A stretch of DNA of 20,417 nucleotides from Smittium mucronatum (Eukaryota; Kickxellomycota; Harpellomycetes; Harpellales; Legeriomycetaceae). Where the stretch lies: positions 1 to 20,417 of the forward strand of contig LSSL01003283.1 of NCBI GenBank assembly GCA_001953115.1. The letters run 5' to 3'. The position numbers were made by a program, and so were the translations under genes. This document shows, in pieces, positions 9,546-18,549 of this stretch. Each line of letters opens with the position of its first letter. Position 1 is the stretch's first letter. The notes under the pieces were generated by a model. It made no database searches. It was not told the DNA's origin and saw only the letters and a list, made by a program, of their open reading frames with translations.

Positions 9546-10745
9546 ATGAATGTCTTAAGAAAGAAACTTTCTGCCATAAAACGTACAAGTCATGCCGATC
9601 AACACGAGTATAATGTAGGTATTAGGGAAAAAAAAGGATTTTCGGTCAATTCAGTCGTTAGAACCACTGAGGACTCACAACTCAAAAAAATCAAACTTAA
9701 AAACAGCATTGATATCTCTGAAAAAATCGATATCCAAAGCTTTCCCATTTCCCCTTCTTCAAAAGTTAATTCCCATTCAACCACCCACCAATCTTCTCTC
9801 CAAACCGAAAAAACTGATATCCACTTATCCCCTTTAAAAAATGATCAAAAACCGATTCATTTAAGTGATAGAACCGTTCTACAATCTATTACCTTTGAAG
9901 ATGCTAATTTTAGAGATACTGCTAGCTATCATTCCATTGATTCTTTGGATTTAGCTCACGATTCTGCTTTTTATTCAAGGTTCAGCGAAGCCAATAACCA
10001 GCCATATAATAGCTTCACCATGAGCTCAAACAATCTATCCACTACCAAGGATTCTTATAGCATAAATGCTTTTAGCGAAATTCCTAGCGTGGCAGAAGAA
10101 CTACCCCCAAGTTTCAAAAGAAAAATGCTATTATTGAATAAAAATCTTGGTCGGAAAAAACGAGTAACCAACATTTCCTTAAATGTCAAGGATCGTCCCT
10201 TCAGCGATTCAGAAAAGTATTACGATTTGGCTTTAAATTTTCACGAAATCGGCGATCTTACCATGGCAGCTGCATATTACAAAAAATCTGCCATTTTAAA
10301 GCATCCTTCAGGCTGCCTATATTATGGTCTATGTCTACGGCATGGCTGGGGAATCAAAGAAAACAGACCTCAATCTTTAGTATACATCCAGAACGCCGTT
10401 GAATTGCTTTTGAGTTTAGATAATCAAAAGTTGGATAAAATTGAATATTTGAGAATCGAAAACGATCTTCCTATGGCAATTTATGAATTGGGCCAAAGTT
10501 TTGTTCAAGGGTGGGGCGCACCGAGGAATCCTAAAGTTGGATTAGGATACTTTAACATTGCTGCAGAGCTAGGTTATTCCGAGGCTATTGTCGATCTGGC
10601 TTTCTGTTATGAGCATGGAATCCATTTAAAAAGAAATATGAAACAGTCTGCACATTATTATAGAATAGCTGAGTCCAAAGGCGTAACATTTTTCGGCAAT
10701 TCCTGGATCCATAAGGAAAAGTATCTGGATAATCCTGTCACCTAA
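9546..10745 (+). CDS. Sel1-repeat protein, fungal Nif1/Dsf2-like
   Basis: 399 residues, single exon. Residues 1-215 are low-complexity and hydrophilic, rich in Ser, Asn, Lys and Asp, so probably disordered; a basic patch KRKMLLLNKNLGRKKR lies at 191-206. Residues 222-252 form a first helical hairpin. Sel1-like repeats follow at about 255-291 (GLCLRHGWGI), 309-343 (LGQSFVQGWGAPRNPKVGLG) and 345-379 (LAFCYEHGI, then the AHYYRIAESKG helix). The tail has the motif GNSWIHKEKYL at 384-394, which I associate with the fungal family that includes S. pombe Nif1 and S. cerevisiae Dsf2. Nif1 inhibits the mitotic inducer kinase Nim1/Cdr1. Sel1 repeats are protein-binding scaffolds, so a soluble adaptor role is inferred, not shown. 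It is shorter than those relatives, chiefly in the N-terminal region. The start is the first ATG, with A at -3. It converges with protease A, 571 bp apart. Confidence 0.85.
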   Translation: MNVLRKKLSAIKRTSHADQHEYNVGIREKKGFSVNSVVRTTEDSQLKKIKLKNSIDISEKIDIQSFPISPSSKVNSHSTTHQSSLQTEKTDIHLSPLKNDQKPIHLSDRTVLQSITFEDANFRDTASYHSIDSLDLAHDSAFYSRFSEANNQPYNSFTMSSNNLSTTKDSYSINAFSEIPSVAEELPPSFKRKMLLLNKNLGRKKRVTNISLNVKDRPFSDSEKYYDLALNFHEIGDLTMAAAYYKKSAILKHPSGCLYYGLCLRHGWGIKENRPQSLVYIQNAVELLLSLDNQKLDKIEYLRIENDLPMAIYELGQSFVQGWGAPRNPKVGLGYFNIAAELGYSEAIVDLAFCYEHGIHLKRNMKQSAHYYRIAESKGVTFFGNSWIHKEKYLDNPVT

Positions 10746-11316
10746 ATTTTCATAAACGTTTACCATTTACCATTCTTAAACTAAAGAGGTTCTATCGCCT
10801 TATTGTGATTTGTAACATGAAAGATAGCTGTCCTGATCCTTTTCTGCTTCAGCGCCACTTTTGATTAAATAGCGTGATCACTCAAAGTCTAGATCTGGAT
10901 CTATACTGTAGTTTCCGCATCTTGTAATATTAAATGTGATATAATAATAATATTCTAGTTTTTCACTATATAAATGTATTTTCTGTTTTTAAAATTAAAG
11001 AATATTCAAGTCTTTAAAAGTGAACTTAATAAGACAGTAAAACCCCACATTTAATAAATAAAGGAAGATTGCAGATTCATAAATCAGTAAATTAAGATTT
11101 TATTAAATGAGTCATCTACTGAATTTTTCAAAGAGTATGTGACTACTTGGATTAAAAAAAATTAAAGATGATTAAACTGCCAAGATATATCCAAGATTGA
11201 ATATGGATTGCGTAATTGATGTGGATACTGGCGTGTACATTAAAATAATTTTATGGGAGTGGGGCTGAATACACTGTTTAGCTGAAAAGGACTGGCATTC
11301 TATTTTGGCAAACAGT
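10746..11316. other. Convergent intergenic region between the Sel1 gene and protease A
   Basis: Both 3' ends point into this 571-bp spacer. Two overlapping AATAAA hexamers at 11053-11062 on the plus strand could serve the Sel1 transcript, though they are 310 nt past its stop. On the minus strand an AATAAA equivalent lies near 11098-11103, about 215 nt past the protease A stop. No gene or strong hairpin is seen. Confidence 0.4.
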
Positions 11317-12792
11317 TTAATAAGGCACTTGAGCCAAGATATTGACTGTGTTCGCCAAAGTAGATGTCAACACGTTATTAGCAGCCAGGCTGAGTAAGCC
11401 AGCTTTAACTTGATCTTGTGTTAAAGTAGGGTCTTGACTTAGCAGCATGGCAATAATCCCAGCAACCAAACCACAGCTATAAGAGGTTCCTGTAGCTAGA
11501 TTAACACTATAAGTGCTTGCTACACCCGCAGTCATGACACTAACACCAGGGGCAAACAAGTCGACACAAGGCCCAAAGTTGGTATTTACGTAGTATCCAT
11601 CTTTATAATCTGTGGCACCTACGGCAACAGTGGCTAGGGAGCCGGCAGGAGACCTGTTGCAGGCACTGGCTTTCTGGTTACCAGCAGGAGACACGTAGGT
11701 GTATCCCAATTGAGCAAACTGAGTAACAGCAGCATCCCAGATAGCACTTCTCGATGTGGTGGCATAGGAGCATACAACAATGCTGGCTTTTCTCCCATCA
11801 GTGGCTGTGCTAATAAGCTGGGTGATATCAGAAAGAATACTTACCACTATAGCGTCGGTTAGACCGGAGAGAGCAGCGACCCCTTTGTAGCTAATGACTT
11901 TGGCCTTTTTAGCAACTCCCAAGGAAGTACCAATGGCTAAAGCTGCAACGGCAGTTCCATGGCCATTGTGATCATAATCATCTTCAGCCAACGCTCCTGA
12001 TTGGGTGTAGGCAACATTAGGACCAAAGCTAGCACGCCCACCAAATTCTTGGTGGTCGATATTAACACCGGAATCAATGACATAAATTACTACGCCGTCA
12101 CCGCCATTCTTATAAGAAAAGCCATTTCCATAAGGGTAAATAGGAGAAGGAAGGGTGGTTGAAGATAAACGCGCTATTGCCCAAGGGGCATATCTTTGAA
12201 AATAAGTATTAGCGTCTTGCTTTTTTATCAAAGGAAGGGGATAGCCTGATTGATCAGCATCTCTTTTTGAGTTTTGGGTCACGAAATCATTCTGGTATTC
12301 AGAGAGATTGTTTCCATCGTCAGAAATGGGAATAACCTGTTGAATGAATTTTGTTGCCTTCATCGCTCTTATGATCAATACAGTTTCGTCATCGAAAGAC
12401 CCAGTAAAAGAAAAAAATGAACCAATAACCGAAAAGGTGGTTTGGCCTAAAGTTTGGTTTAAGGCTTGTCTTTTGGCTTTTGGGAGCAAGGATTTAAGCA
12501 CATCAACTTGGAGTTCCAAAGCATCTCTTGCTATTTGAGTCCACAGAGGATCTTTAGGGGTGATGGAAGATTTTCCGGTTTTGGTTCTGTTGGCCATGGC
12601 AAGGGTTGGAACATCAATATCAATAACAACTACGTAATCTTTAGAGGAGCTGGGGGAGCTTCTTTTAACGTTTTCAATGATAGTAGGATCATCGTAGTAA
12701 TAAACAGGGGCTAAACCAGCACTAGAAAATCCAATATTGGTCAAAAAAACGAACAATAAAAGAGAAGAAAACGCAAAAACAGAAGAAACCAT
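11317..12792 (-). CDS. Secreted subtilisin-like serine protease A (S8, proteinase K type)
   Basis: 491 residues, single exon. A signal peptide covers about 1-26 (hydrophobic core LLLFVFL). An I9-type inhibitor propeptide runs from about 52 to 147 (YVVVIDIDV onward). A linker then leads to a dibasic KK at 190-191, followed by the proteinase K-like mature start YFQRYAPWAIARLSS (197-211). The catalytic set is complete: Asp240 in YVIDSGV, His278 in NGHGT, oxyanion Asn372 in SPAGNQ and Ser437 in ATGTSYSCG; the spacings fit proteinase K. Cys378 and Cys409 sit where aqualysin I has a disulfide. The serine motif has Gly where the usual signature has Pro. The ~165-residue pro-region is longer than that of proteinase K. 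It should cleave proteins outside the cell after self-removal of the propeptide. The start ATG has A at -3. G+C is higher than in paralogue B. Confidence 0.95.
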   Translation of the reverse strand: MVSSVFAFSSLLLFVFLTNIGFSSAGLAPVYYYDDPTIIENVKRSSPSSSKDYVVVIDIDVPTLAMANRTKTGKSSITPKDPLWTQIARDALELQVDVLKSLLPKAKRQALNQTLGQTTFSVIGSFFSFTGSFDDETVLIIRAMKATKFIQQVIPISDDGNNLSEYQNDFVTQNSKRDADQSGYPLPLIKKQDANTYFQRYAPWAIARLSSTTLPSPIYPYGNGFSYKNGGDGVVIYVIDSGVNIDHQEFGGRASFGPNVAYTQSGALAEDDYDHNGHGTAVAALAIGTSLGVAKKAKVISYKGVAALSGLTDAIVVSILSDITQLISTATDGRKASIVVCSYATTSRSAIWDAAVTQFAQLGYTYVSPAGNQKASACNRSPAGSLATVAVGATDYKDGYYVNTNFGPCVDLFAPGVSVMTAGVASTYSVNLATGTSYSCGLVAGIIAMLLSQDPTLTQDQVKAGLLSLAANNVLTSTLANTVNILAQVPY

Positions 12793-12842
12793 TTTCTAAT
12801 TAAGGGATTCTGGCGGATATAAGAACACTCTCGATGGTCAGA

Positions 12843-12848
12843 CTTATA
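12843..12848 (-). promoter_or_regulatory. Candidate TATA element of protease A
   Basis: On the minus strand TATAAG lies 51-56 bp upstream of the ATG. A second AT string (CTTATATCC) is about 25 bp upstream, which is too close for a TATA box with a useful leader. Position alone supports this call. Confidence 0.3.
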
Positions 12849-13685
12849 ATTTAGCTAATAGAATTAATCTGTACCTAATCAAAGAAATCCGAATAAGTTT
12901 AATGTGGCTAACAAGGTTTAGATGAAATGGCTGAGAAAGTCAGTTAAAAGTATGCGATCAAAAACAGTGGTTATATATTGTAGACACCGAACATAAAGAT
13001 ATCGCGACTTTAATTATTCGGTCTGTCCATAACAGAAAGTGCAATATATAACTGGGTGAGGTGGCAACTATTATTTATGTGCCGCATTTTATGTTATCTT
13101 TTGAGGGTTGGGTTTCACAAGTAAATCAATTATTTCCTAAAGGAATAAAATTCCAGTAATTTGCTCTTTGTTTTTATTCCTGACAAAAAATAATTGCCAT
13201 AATTTTTTCTAGTAGTTCTACAATTGGAAGTAGCTTATTTTATCAAGTATCATTGAATTAGTTTGATTATGGGAAGCAGCATATCATCAAACGTGAATCT
13301 CTCACCAATATTGCTGTTGGTTCCGATCATTAATGTCAAAGTACAGTTATTTACGATTTGTGAAACTATGTGTTCGATATTCACGAGAATGCGCTGATGA
13401 GCTGATAATAGATTGAATTTTATTGCTCTCACATTATCAACCAAGCAACAGCTCTAAAAAAGCGAATTAATTAGCTTTTCCTGCTTATTCAAGCTTTTTC
13501 TTGATTTAATTGTTTTTCTCCGTAAAAAAAAAAAGCGAAACACCAACGGACTAAATGTTTTCTACCTTTTTTTAGCGACTACTAACCGGAATTTAATATT
13601 CGTGATAATATTTTCATTAACTATAATTTCAAGCAACCATCTTTGTTTTTTAATTCTTCCCGAGCCACGAATAAGTTTAGATTCA

Positions 13686-13705
13686 ATATATATATATATA
13701 TATAT
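13686..13705. repeat. (AT)10 microsatellite
   Basis: Perfect dinucleotide run of 20 bp in the spacer between the proteases. Confidence 0.85.
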
Positions 13706-14230
13706 TATATTCTAGTTTAGTGACGTATAAGAACATCTCGCTAATAAGTTTAGACAAAAAAAGTAGAAATTTGTATTGACCATTTCTTCACCCAGGCCCT
13801 ATAATAAATCGCGCTAAATTTCGACAAATCCAGATTATTACACTAGGCGTCATTCAGAGATAACCATATTACAATTTTTAATTTAACACGAAGCATTTAT
13901 GTCGGCCGAAAATTGGATTATATTTTTGTACCACCGTCCTTAAAACAGAAAACTGGATTTCATTGTTTACCATTTGCAAGAATCTTTCAAAAAAAATAAA
14001 TGTTTAGGTGTATATAAATCGAATCCGGTTTTATACGGTATCAGCAGTTTAAGTGAAACCTCCATATCCATGAGGATTTAGGCTCAGGTATATCTAAAGA
14101 AAATAATGAAGATTGGTAAGATATAAAATTTTGAAGGATCTTTAGATGAAAGAGCTTTGAAATTTTTTCAAGACTTTGAATAAAGCTTTATGTATGAAGA
14201 AAATAAAAGAATGGGGGTATTGGGAACTGT

Positions 14231-14258
14231 ATAAAAATAAAAATAAAAATAAAAATAA
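14231..14258. repeat. (AAAAAT)n microsatellite
   Basis: Hexamer-period run of more than four units. Confidence 0.8.
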
Positions 14259-15795
14259 TTAAATTAGTTATACTCTTCTTTTCAGAGATTATTTTTAATT
14301 ATAAATTTTATTTTTACAAAGCCAATCTATCTAAGAATTGAGTTGAACCTATTTTCACTTTAAATTATTCACCTTGGCAGAAAATTTATTTTTTTAAGAT
14401 TGAAATTGTTTAAACTCATGATATTGAAGCCTTTTTTTAAAATTTATTGGTGGTTATTCGGAGCGAACTTGAAATTATTGCAATAAAAGTGTTAATATCA
14501 ATCAAAATTTTATATACTTTATGTCACTATTAACTTTTAAACGCTATTTATCGTAATTGAATTGAAATGGTCTCTCTAAATGGCAGTATTTTTTTCAATT
14601 ATAGATTTTTTTTATAATAAAAATTCTCGCATTTTCTCGCATACCAGTTAAAAAAATGAAAATGGGTAGAATATTGAAGTACTTATTATACACCAAAAAG
14701 AATATGCGAAAAAATGATCAGCTGAACAATGAAGAGAGTTTGACCAATTACCAGATATTTCAAGTTTTTTTTAAAAAATATTTATTGTAATCTGTTGAAT
14801 ATTTTTGCTACAAAAGATTTTTTTACCCGTGATACGATTTTTTTGTAAATATAAGTGCATTATGGAAGGATTGCATAAAATTTTTGTAAGGTCATTGAAA
14901 ATTTTGGATCTTAACTAATATTTTCGTCCTGATATCAAAACTTTTATCCGAAACTTCTAGTTGTCTGAGTGAAATGTATGCACACCTGAACCCATACCCT
15001 TTTATGCAGGAATATAAAATCCAAGAAAATATGAAACTAAGCACTTTTTATATCTGTATAATTTGGGAGTCACTCTAAACTCGTTTAATGAAATTAAACC
15101 AAAATTTTAATGATATTTTTGCTGAGTTTTGATTATCATTGCGTAAACAAATTTTGAATGTAAAAAGGAAATAAAGTACTTTCAATAAAAAAAAGAGTTG
15201 TTAAATAAAACAATGTATCTTTTTTTAACAAGAAACCCCCCTTTAATCGAAAATAGAGAATTACAGCTTGCCCAATAAGGAAATTACTTATTTTTATGTA
15301 CCATTCAAAAAAAAAAAGAAGCTAAAGTTTTTTTATAAGGGTCTTATGCCGTCTTTCCATATTTAATTTATCGCCATGATTATTATTTAGCTAACATGCG
15401 AGTATGGGATTGAGCATATTTTTATTAAAAAAGAAATAAAATTAATCGATTATCTCTCGTTTCTTAAAGATGTTTAAATACCCTTGGGTCTGGGCATATC
15501 ATTCTTGCTTCTGTTCTGTGTCACAGAATTTTTTTTTTCCTGATTATTCTTGCTTCAAAACGTTTAAAAGTTTCAAAGAGTTTCATATTACGCTTCATTT
15601 AACACGCCGCACATGAGTTAATAATATTTTTGGTACAAATAAACATTCAATAGATTTTCATGATTCAAGCCACATATCTTCTAAGAATCTATTTTACAAT
15701 TATACTGGAGATGAAGTAAGCGAAAATCACTGCTCATTTTTTATAAAAATAGTGAAATAATTTAATTTTTGAAAATAAATACGACAATCAAAATT

Positions 15796-15801
15796 TTTAT
15801 T
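15796..15801 (-). terminator. Candidate poly(A) signal of protease B
   Basis: AATAAA on the minus strand, starting 93 nt past the TAG stop, at a normal distance for a fungal 3' UTR. The hexamer is common by chance in DNA this AT-rich. Confidence 0.35.
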
Positions 15802-15893
15802 AAAATTGGTATATGTAAAACATCATCTTTCTTATATGGATGACCTGCTTTGTACTTTTGATAATTTTTTAAAAAATTCTTATTTAAAAATCT

Positions 15894-17345
15894 CTAATAA
15901 GGAACTTGTAGTAGGATGTTGCTGGAATTCGTTAACGTCGAAGTCAGAACATCCTTTACTGCCAGCGTTAATATTTGGTTCCTTACCTGGTCCTGGTTCA
16001 TAGTGGGATTTTGTCCTAAAATCAAGGCACATACTCCCGCAACTAGTCCTGCACTATAAGAAGTCCCTGTTACAGCTTCAGTCCCTACTTTTACTCCTAT
16101 CGAAGCAGCCATGAGGTCAGCTCCTGGAGCAAAAACATCGATACACGGTCCATAATTACTGTTTGTGTAATACCCATCGGCCATATTGGTCCCTCCTGCT
16201 ACTATTGTAGCTAAAGATCCAGGTGGTGACCTATTACAAGAATTCGCCCTTTGATTTCCAGCTGCTGAAACGTAAGTGTATCCCAAATTAGAGAATTCAG
16301 TGAGTGCATCATCTAAAGCCCTACTACGACTAACCAGATTATACGTACATACAACCAAACTGGCCTTTCTACCGTCATTTGCTGAGCTATCGAGGTATAT
16401 TATATCACTCAAAGAGTTGATCATTTTAATGTCATTCAATCCTGCACCTACACCCACTGCTTTGTAGCTAACCACTCGTGCTTTTTTTGCTACTCCTACC
16501 GTTAATCCGATGGCCAATGATGCAACAAATGTACCATGCCCGTTATAATCATAATCATCTTCACTTAATACCCCTGTCATCTGGTTAAAAGCCACATTAG
16601 GCCCAAAACTAACACGCCCCCCAAATTCACTGTGGTTTACATTAACGCCTGTGTCTATCACGTAAATAACAACACCATCACCACCGTTTTTGAAAGAAAA
16701 TCCATTTCCATATGGATGGATGGGTTTGGGGAGGGTGGGTGATGATAGTCGTGCAATTGCCCATGGTGCATATCTCTGAAAGTACGTATCCGAATCCGAT
16801 CTCTTAATTACGCTTTGAAATTCATCTGCTAATGTTTTATTATCATGTATTTCTCTCTCAAAAACTTTATCATTTCTTTTAAATATAATCTCTTCATTTT
16901 CCGCATAAACTATTTCCTGTACATACTTGGTTCCATTCATACTCTGAATTATTTTTGCCGTTTCCACATCAAAAAATCCGGTGTAAGAAAAGAAATTTCC
17001 TATAGTTGAAAAAAATGTGCCAATTTGATTGTTCATGGAAACCTGTCTCTTTTTTTTCGATAGCATCATATTTACAGACTCGGCGTGTGATTTCAATTCT
17101 GAAATAGCTATATCTCTCCACTCTTGACTTTTTGGTGAAATCGCAACCCTCCCCTTTCTTTTGCCTGCATTATAAAGCTTCATTATATCAATATCCACCA
17201 CCACCGAATATTCCCTTTTATCGGTATCCAAAATTCTTTTTCTCCGTTCAACATAATTATTAGTGTGGGCAGACTCGGTCCCTAAAAGCAATATATTGAA
17301 AAATATTATTAATGACAGAACTGACATCTTTATCGACAATCCCAT
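15894..17345 (-). CDS. Secreted subtilisin-like serine protease B (S8, proteinase K type)
   Basis: 483 residues, single exon, same strand as protease A and clearly its paralogue; about 60-65% of catalytic-domain residues match by eye and both end in QVPY. The signal peptide has hydrophobic core VLSLIIFFNILLL; Met1 and Met7 could both start it. An I9-like propeptide spans about 46-147, and Lys-Arg at 181-182 is a Kex2-type site just before YFQRYAPWAIARLSS. Asp231 (YVIDTGV), His270 (NGHGT), Asn364 (SAAGNQ) and Ser429 (VTGTSYSAG) complete the catalytic set with the same spacing as A. Cys370 and Cys401 are conserved as a likely disulfide. As in A, Gly replaces the usual Pro after the catalytic serine. 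The propeptides are much more diverged than the catalytic domains, and this gene is more AT-rich than A. An active extracellular endopeptidase is predicted. Confidence 0.95.
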   Translation of the reverse strand: MGLSIKMSVLSLIIFFNILLLGTESAHTNNYVERRKRILDTDKREYSVVVDIDIMKLYNAGKRKGRVAISPKSQEWRDIAISELKSHAESVNMMLSKKKRQVSMNNQIGTFFSTIGNFFSYTGFFDVETAKIIQSMNGTKYVQEIVYAENEEIIFKRNDKVFEREIHDNKTLADEFQSVIKRSDSDTYFQRYAPWAIARLSSPTLPKPIHPYGNGFSFKNGGDGVVIYVIDTGVNVNHSEFGGRVSFGPNVAFNQMTGVLSEDDYDYNGHGTFVASLAIGLTVGVAKKARVVSYKAVGVGAGLNDIKMINSLSDIIYLDSSANDGRKASLVVCTYNLVSRSRALDDALTEFSNLGYTYVSAAGNQRANSCNRSPPGSLATIVAGGTNMADGYYTNSNYGPCIDVFAPGADLMAASIGVKVGTEAVTGTSYSAGLVAGVCALILGQNPTMNQDQVRNQILTLAVKDVLTSTLTNSSNILLQVPY

Positions 17346-17370
17346 ATTTCATGCGTAAATATCATCCGAA

Positions 17371-17396
17371 TTTATATGATTGTACATTTATATGAT
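17371..17396 (-). promoter_or_regulatory. Duplicated TATA-like motif upstream of protease B
   Basis: Two copies of TTTATATGAT (forward strand 17371-17380 and 17387-17396) each give TATAAA on the minus strand, about 26-31 and 42-47 bp upstream of Met1. An ATG at 17350-17352 (minus) lies just upstream, out of frame with the protease. Use of the nearer TATA would place transcription start past Met1 and favour Met7. Confidence 0.35.
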
Positions 17397-18399
17397 ATAC
17401 TTAAATCCTCTTTTTAAAATTTTAGAGGCTAGGTATTACAAAAGTATTTATATTTGTATTTCGATGAGAATAGTAAGACTACTCGAATGTTTTGTGGCAT
17501 TTTTGATGTTATTAAAATTATGTTTAAACAGAACTTTTCAAGCCTGTTAAATATGCTTTTAGCAAAATTTGTTTAGTAATATAAAAATTAAAGGTTTGGT
17601 AAGCAAGTGAAAACTTGGATTTCATCTAATACATAGTTTTCGAATTATAAAAAAAGGGTAGAAGTCTATGATTATGTTTCAAAATTGTACCTTTTAAAAA
17701 AATTTATTAAAAAAAATACAATATTCTCTGATGATTATTCCAAATAAATTTGACGAGTCATGCTTAGATAATCTCATTTAATGATAGGATTTCTAATTTT
17801 ATTTTCTCAAGCGAATTATATCACCTTGGCATTACGTGGCTTAAGATAAAACTAGTAGTTCATCGAATCTAATAAATATTAGTTCGTAATATAACCATAA
17901 TCTACTTTATCTCTTTTCAATGCACAACATCCACTCTTTCTTTTACTCTTTTTGGTTTTTGCAACAACAGCCTTTCCATATTGCCTTCACTAAGTTGGTA
18001 CTATCATTTCGTGTGGCTGAAAAAAGATCATTTGAATATTAAACCAATTCACATAAAATCATTAAAAATCGTGATTGTATATTTTCAATTAAAAAGTGAT
18101 ATAAAAGAAAATATTGGAAAATTATTGGGTGTTTTTTTTAAAAATATAAATTGTGTTTTTCACATAGATTTTCATAACTCTCCCCTTCTTTTTCATGAAC
18201 CAAAAATAATAATAATAATAAACAACATATTTATGGAAAAAACGCCCAAATGATACAAGGTTATTTTTTATTTTTTTGCTAGAAGATTTGAGAATTTTTA
18301 GAATGCCACTATTGTAACGATTGTTTTATTTTTTCTGGAAACATTTTTTCAATACAATACGTGGCCATCCTCTAATTAACCAACAATATTAAATTCAAA
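17397..18399. other. AT-rich spacer, no supported gene
   Basis: Upstream flank of protease B. The plus-strand frame at 17981-18253 begins with TTG and has no domain. An (AAT)n run is at about 18205-18222. Nothing else is recognised. Confidence 0.5.
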
Positions 18400-18546
18400 T
18401 TAAATATGAATTTTTGGTTCTGGATCGCTTCTATGATCAGTCTTTCTGACGAACCCCGGCTCTTTGAAAATCCTCTCATTCTTGTCAGAGTTGAAATTCA
18501 GGTGAATGTATGTTGGTAGCTCCGAAAACCAAGAAATGGTGTTTAA
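18400..18546 (-). pseudogene. Orphan coding-like fragment in a GC-richer island
   Basis: The minus strand is open for 48 codons ending at the TAA at 18400-18402, with an in-frame stop just upstream (18547-18549) and no ATG. The peptide is charged and protein-like, unlike Phe/Ile/Lys desert translations: it includes ELPTYIHLNFNSDKNERIF and then KEPGFVRKTDHRSDPEPK. It could be the last exon of a lost gene or a fragment of a mobile element; I do not recognise the family. The opposite strand is also open from an ATG at 18406 (MNFWFWIASMISLSDEPRLF) and shows a GTGAAT donor after CAG near 18502 and a TTATTTGCAG acceptor ending at 18556. Splicing there would give only about 48 residues. The minus-strand reading looks better. 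Confidence 0.35.
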
Positions 18547-18549
18547 TTA

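Larger units (their letters stand above)
12793..15795. other. 3 kb spacer between the protease paralogues
   Basis: AT-rich, with no ATG-started open frame of note; the minus-strand frame at 13250-13444 starts with TTG and has no domain. It contains an (AT)10 run at 13686-13705 and an (AAAAAT)n run at 14231-14258. No transposon ends or relics of a third protease copy were recognised. Its first few hundred bases hold the protease A promoter. Confidence 0.5.

Noticed and set aside
12344..12714. Plus-strand open frames inside protease A
   Set aside because: They are shadows of the propeptide-coding region of protease A.
13250..13444. Minus-strand 64-codon frame between the proteases
   Set aside because: It starts with TTG and shows no homology to proteases or any known domain.
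14010..14030. ATCGAATCCGG resembling a tRNA T-arm/B box
   Set aside because: No matching acceptor, D or anticodon stems could be folded around it.
15806..16467. Plus-strand open frames over protease B
   Set aside because: They are antisense shadows of the well-supported protease B gene.
17981..18253. Plus-strand 90-codon frame
   Set aside because: It starts with TTG, is rich in Ile/Asn/Lys as expected from AT-rich DNA, and ends in an AAT microsatellite.
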